Assembly: GCF_000429245.1 (NCBI RefSeq)
Contig: NZ_AUBM01000007.1
Location: 232,163-296,162, forward strand
Direction: 5' to 3'
Origin: Schaalia georgiae DSM 6843
GTDB taxonomy: Bacteria; Actinomycetota; Actinomycetes; Actinomycetales; Actinomycetaceae
DNA length: 64,000 nucleotides
Below, piece after piece: positions 61,550 to 64,000 of this stretch. The position numbers were made by a program, and so were the translations under genes. The first letter of the stretch is position 1. Each line of letters opens with the position of its first letter. The notes under the pieces are model-generated. The model did no database searches, was not told the origin of the DNA, and worked only from the letters and a program-made list of their open reading frames with translations.

Positions 61550-62533
61550 TCACGCCATCGCCAGAGCGATCCCATCGAGGATGTCGTGCTCGGAGGTGCG
61601 CACCCGTGCGATGGGGCTGCCCGCCTGCTCGGCGCGCGCCAGGACCCGGCGCACGATGCGACTCCAGATCAGAGCTCCCCCCGCGATCACGTCCTCGCGC
61701 CCTTCGGGCATGAATCCCAGCGCGGCCTTGAGCGCCACGGGCTGGTCGACCATGAATCGCACCGCGGCGTCGATCTCCTCCTCCGACAGGGCGGCCCCGT
61801 GGATCCGCTCCGGCTGGTACGAGGTCAGGCCGAGCGCCTGGGCGGTCAGGGTCGTCACAGTTCCCGCGACGCCCACCAGGGTGCGCACGCGGCCCAGATC
61901 CACCGACTTCTCCGCCACGTCCAACTGCTCATCGACCCACGCCACGACGCGCGCCTCGTCCTGCGCCGGAACACCGCCGGCCGGATCGACACCCGACAAG
62001 AATTTCTCCGTCACCCGGACGGCGCCCATATTGACCGAGACCGCCTGCTCGACGCGCGCGTCCCCCAGGACCAACTCGGTGGAGCCTCCTCCGATGTCGA
62101 CGACCAGCATGGGCGCATCGACACTCCCTCCGAGTCCGCACACCGCGCCCGAGAAGGACAGCGACGCCTCCTCGGTCCCGGGGACCACCTCTGGGTCCAC
62201 ACCGATGACACGCCGGATCTCGCGCGTGAACTCGTCACTGTTAGCGGCGTCCCGTGTGGCCGACGTGGCGACGAAGCGCACACGGGAGGCACCCAGCGCC
62301 TCGATCATCCGCTGGTACTCGACGGTGGCCTCGACGGCGCGCTCGATCGCCGCGGCGTCGAGCACGCCCGTGCGGTCCACTCCTCGTCCGAGGCGCACGA
62401 TCCGCATCTGGCGGGTGAGGTCCGTCAGGCGGGCTCCCCCCTGGTCCCTGACGACGTCGGCCACGAGCAATCGTATTGAGTTGGTTCCGCAGTCAATGGC
62501 AGCTACACGAGTCACGTCGGACAATTCTGTCAT
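61550..62533 (-). CDS. ppx: Exopolyphosphatase/guanosine pentaphosphatase family protein
   Basis: 327 residues. VAAIDCGTNSIRLLVADV is the first phosphate-binding loop, VRFVATSATRDAANS and PMLVVDIGGGSTELVLG the others of the actin-like ATPase fold, and VGVAGTVTTLTA follows. Such enzymes split polyphosphate or pppGpp. Order ftsB-DUF501-ppx on one strand is the standard actinobacterial arrangement. The start may be ATG 62533 or a GTG six codons on; neither has a strong ribosome site. Confidence 0.9.
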   Translation of the reverse strand: MTELSDVTRVAAIDCGTNSIRLLVADVVRDQGGARLTDLTRQMRIVRLGRGVDRTGVLDAAAIERAVEATVEYQRMIEALGASRVRFVATSATRDAANSDEFTREIRRVIGVDPEVVPGTEEASLSFSGAVCGLGGSVDAPMLVVDIGGGSTELVLGDARVEQAVSVNMGAVRVTEKFLSGVDPAGGVPAQDEARVVAWVDEQLDVAEKSVDLGRVRTLVGVAGTVTTLTAQALGLTSYQPERIHGAALSEEEIDAAVRFMVDQPVALKAALGFMPEGREDVIAGGALIWSRIVRRVLARAEQAGSPIARVRTSEHDILDGIALAMA

Positions 62534-62561
62534 AGGCACGGCCCGGGTCAAGCCCCCGCGG

Positions 62562-63077
62562 TCAGCAGGAGCAGCGTGCGGGCGACCACAGGCCCCGCCG
62601 TGCCATCTCCGCCAGCGCCATGTCACCGATCGGGTTGACGCCGCCACCGGCCGCCAGGGCGTGGCCGACGAGGGCGTGCAGGCACTTGACGCGGGTCGGC
62701 ATCCCCCCGGCGGAGACGCCCGCGATCTCGGGGACCTCGCCCAGGAGCCCACGGCGCGCCAAGTAGTCCTCGTGGGCGCGGGCGTAGGCCTCGGCGAGGG
62801 CCTGGTCCTCACAAAGGGCCCGGTTGTACTCGTCCATGAGGCGCTCCGCCTCCAGCGTGGAGCACGCCTTCACGGCACGCGGGTGCGTGAGGTAGAAGGT
62901 CGTGGGGAACGGACTGGAGTCCTCCAGGCGCGGCGCGGTCACCACGACCGTGGGCCGTCCGCAGGCGCAGCGCGCGGCGATGCCCACGACGCCCCGGGGC
63001 AGGCGCCCCAACTGGTCGCGCAGCGCCTCCAGGTCGGCCTCTGTGGCGGGACTCGTGCCGGGGATCGTCTGTGTCAT
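62562..63077 (-). CDS. DUF501 domain protein
   Basis: 171 residues. CACGRPTVVVTAPRLEDSSPFPTTFYLTHP and SAGGMPTRVKCLHALVGHALAAG are the recognised DUF501 blocks, with the ending GLWSPARCSC. Several Cys and His residues suggest metal binding, but the function is not known. The ATG at 63077 overlaps the ftsB stop (ATGA). Confidence 0.9.
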   Translation of the reverse strand: MTQTIPGTSPATEADLEALRDQLGRLPRGVVGIAARCACGRPTVVVTAPRLEDSSPFPTTFYLTHPRAVKACSTLEAERLMDEYNRALCEDQALAEAYARAHEDYLARRGLLGEVPEIAGVSAGGMPTRVKCLHALVGHALAAGGGVNPIGDMALAEMARRGLWSPARCSC

Positions 63078-63862
63078 CGTCCGCTTTCCGCCTGGTCGCC
63101 GTCCTGTGCGGGCGCCTGGGGCTGGGCGGCCGCCGTCTGCGGCGGCTGGTCGGCTCTGCCCAGCAGGATGGCCACCTGCTGGACCCACGGGCGGGCCGGC
63201 CCCTGGGCGGGGGCCGCGTTCACCTGCGCGGAGTCCTGGTACTCGGGACCGGGATCGACCACCGTGTACTGGGTCTCACCGGGGCGCACGAATCCCAGCC
63301 GCTCCCTGGCCTGGGTGGAGATGTAGTTCGGGTCGGACCACAGGTCGAGTTGCTTGCGCATGTCGGCGTTGCGCTGCTCGGCGGCAGCCACCTGAGCGCG
63401 GATGTCGGCCAGCTCCCTCTCCTGCTGCCACCACGCGTAAACGCTGGGCACCAGCATCATGAGGATGAAGACCGCGACCATGGACAGAGCCAGGAGGCGC
63501 ACCGACACGTCGAGCCCGCCGAAGGACACGCGCCCGGGCGCCCTGTCGGACGCCGACCGCTTCCCCCCGGAGGCGCGCCCCCGCGGCTTCGTCTTGCCCC
63601 CGGTCGCGGCGGACGGGGCCGCGGGGCGCTCGGCTGAGGCCCCGGAGCGCCTCCCCGCCGAACGGGGCGCGGCCGGTCGCCGGCGCTTGGAGCGGCCGCG
63701 CCCCTTGGAGGCGGTCGACGAGGCGGAGGCCGCGGCAGCGGCCTCTCTCCTCTTGCGGGACCGCTCGGCGTAGATCTCGCGGGGCGTGCGCCCCTCCCCC
63801 TCGCGCGGGGCGGAGGGGCGTGGGGCGGAACGGGAACCCGAGGGGCGCGAAGGACGTGGCAT
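63074..63862 (-). CDS. Septum formation initiator (FtsB/DivIC family)
   Basis: 262 residues. A long basic, Ala/Arg-rich cytoplasmic N-terminus (about 1-115), one membrane helix (LLALSMVAVFILMMLVPSVYAWW) and an outer coiled coil (ERELADIRAQVAAAEQRNADMRKQL) followed by DPNYISTQARERLGFVRPGETQY, the family signature. It helps assemble the divisome with FtsL/FtsQ. The Pro/Ala/Gln-rich C-terminal tail is an actinobacterial feature. Confidence 0.9.
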   Translation of the reverse strand: MPRPSRPSGSRSAPRPSAPREGEGRTPREIYAERSRKRREAAAAASASSTASKGRGRSKRRRPAAPRSAGRRSGASAERPAAPSAATGGKTKPRGRASGGKRSASDRAPGRVSFGGLDVSVRLLALSMVAVFILMMLVPSVYAWWQQERELADIRAQVAAAEQRNADMRKQLDLWSDPNYISTQARERLGFVRPGETQYTVVDPGPEYQDSAQVNAAPAQGPARPWVQQVAILLGRADQPPQTAAAQPQAPAQDGDQAESGR

Positions 63863-63878
63863 AGTCCAATCCTGCCCT

Positions 63879-64000
63879 ATGCCCGCCGAACGGGCGCGCG
63901 CACTCGCCGCACTCGCCGCACTCGCCGCACTCGCCGCACTCGCCGCACTCGCCGCGCGCGCCGCATCGGCGCAGACGGGCAGCGACGCGCCGGTCCCCGG
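63879..64000 (+). CDS. Start of a gene for a probably exported protein, cut by the window edge
   Basis: ATG 63879 opens a frame to the edge: MPAERAR, then six ALA triplets, then ARAASAQTG. A basic start, hydrophobic Ala/Leu stretch and ASA-like end resemble a signal peptide. No Shine-Dalgarno is seen. It is divergent from ftsB by 16 bases. Codons are consistent with a gene, but the rest is outside the window, so it may be a chance frame. Confidence 0.4.
   Translation, partial: MPAERARALAALAALAALAALAALAARAASAQTGSDAPVP
63900..63953. repeat. Six perfect 9-base tandem repeats
   Basis: GCACTCGCC is repeated six times without error, in frame with ATG 63879, coding Ala-Leu-Ala each time. Copy-number change would lengthen or shorten the hydrophobic stretch without shifting the frame. 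Confidence 0.85.

Overview
The window is high-GC (roughly 70 percent) DNA from an actinobacterium. An Actinomycetaceae-like organism (Actinomyces/Schaalia type) is my inference. It rests on the base composition, the ftsB-DUF501-ppx order, the Gram-positive-type L-rhamnose isomerase, three tandem YbjN-domain genes, an actinobacterial Bax-inhibitor-like protein, and several genes whose -10 box lies 6-8 bases before the start codon (leaderless transcripts). No rRNA, CRISPR array, intact insertion sequence or prophage is visible. There is one tRNA.

Layout. 1-8.3 kb: a gene tail, a PlsC-like acyltransferase, a membrane-anchored surface protein, a MerR regulator with an ABC exporter, a glutamine synthetase family enzyme, a GNAT acetyltransferase and a second anchored surface protein. 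8.5-11.7 kb: three tandem TPR-like/YbjN proteins and a small membrane protein. 11.7-23.6 kb: an L-rhamnose catabolic locus. It holds a class II aldolase (+), the minus-strand genes rhaT-rhaP-rhaQ-rhaS (ABC importer) and rhaM-rhaI-rhaB (mutarotase, isomerase, kinase), a LacI-family repressor (+) and a PfkB kinase. Four related operator-like palindromes sit at the aldolase, rhaM, rhaT and repressor promoters, so the locus looks like one self-contained LacI regulon. 23.6-29.5 kb: an intracellular alpha-amylase with an internal 21-residue duplication, an Lnt-like membrane nitrilase, a decayed histidine kinase, a TetR regulator and an esterase.

29.5-34.2 kb is accessory: a large unknown protein, a small unknown protein, an ATPase under twin palindromes, a frameshifted pseudogene, and a cluster of paired inverted repeats. 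34.2-39.8 kb is a two-component system divergent from an ABC exporter, with three boxes between them that may bind the response regulator. Several proteins here carry Gly/Ala-rich expansions. 40.0-45.6 kb looks like a small defence island: an SF1 helicase with a C-terminal nuclease-like domain, a VapBC toxin-antitoxin pair, and an ApeA-type HEPN abortive-infection gene split by a single in-frame amber codon. 45.6-49.5 kb holds ychF, a paralogue of the 29.5 kb unknown protein, and an AbiEi/DUF559-like protein.

49.7-64 kb is mostly housekeeping: ispH, xseA-xseB, a fructokinase-like gene, an isoprenyl transferase, hemolysin III, greA (with a terminator-like hairpin in its leader), an AI-2E family transporter, msrA, a TetR regulator with a small membrane protein under matching palindromes, an FKBP isomerase, a Bax-inhibitor family protein, a tRNA with anticodon UAA, ppx, a DUF501 gene, ftsB, and the start of a gene whose signal peptide is encoded by six 9-bp repeats.

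Limits: gene families were recognised by eye from motifs. No database search, codon-usage calculation or RNA folding was run. The many long antisense reading frames are high-GC shadows and are left out.
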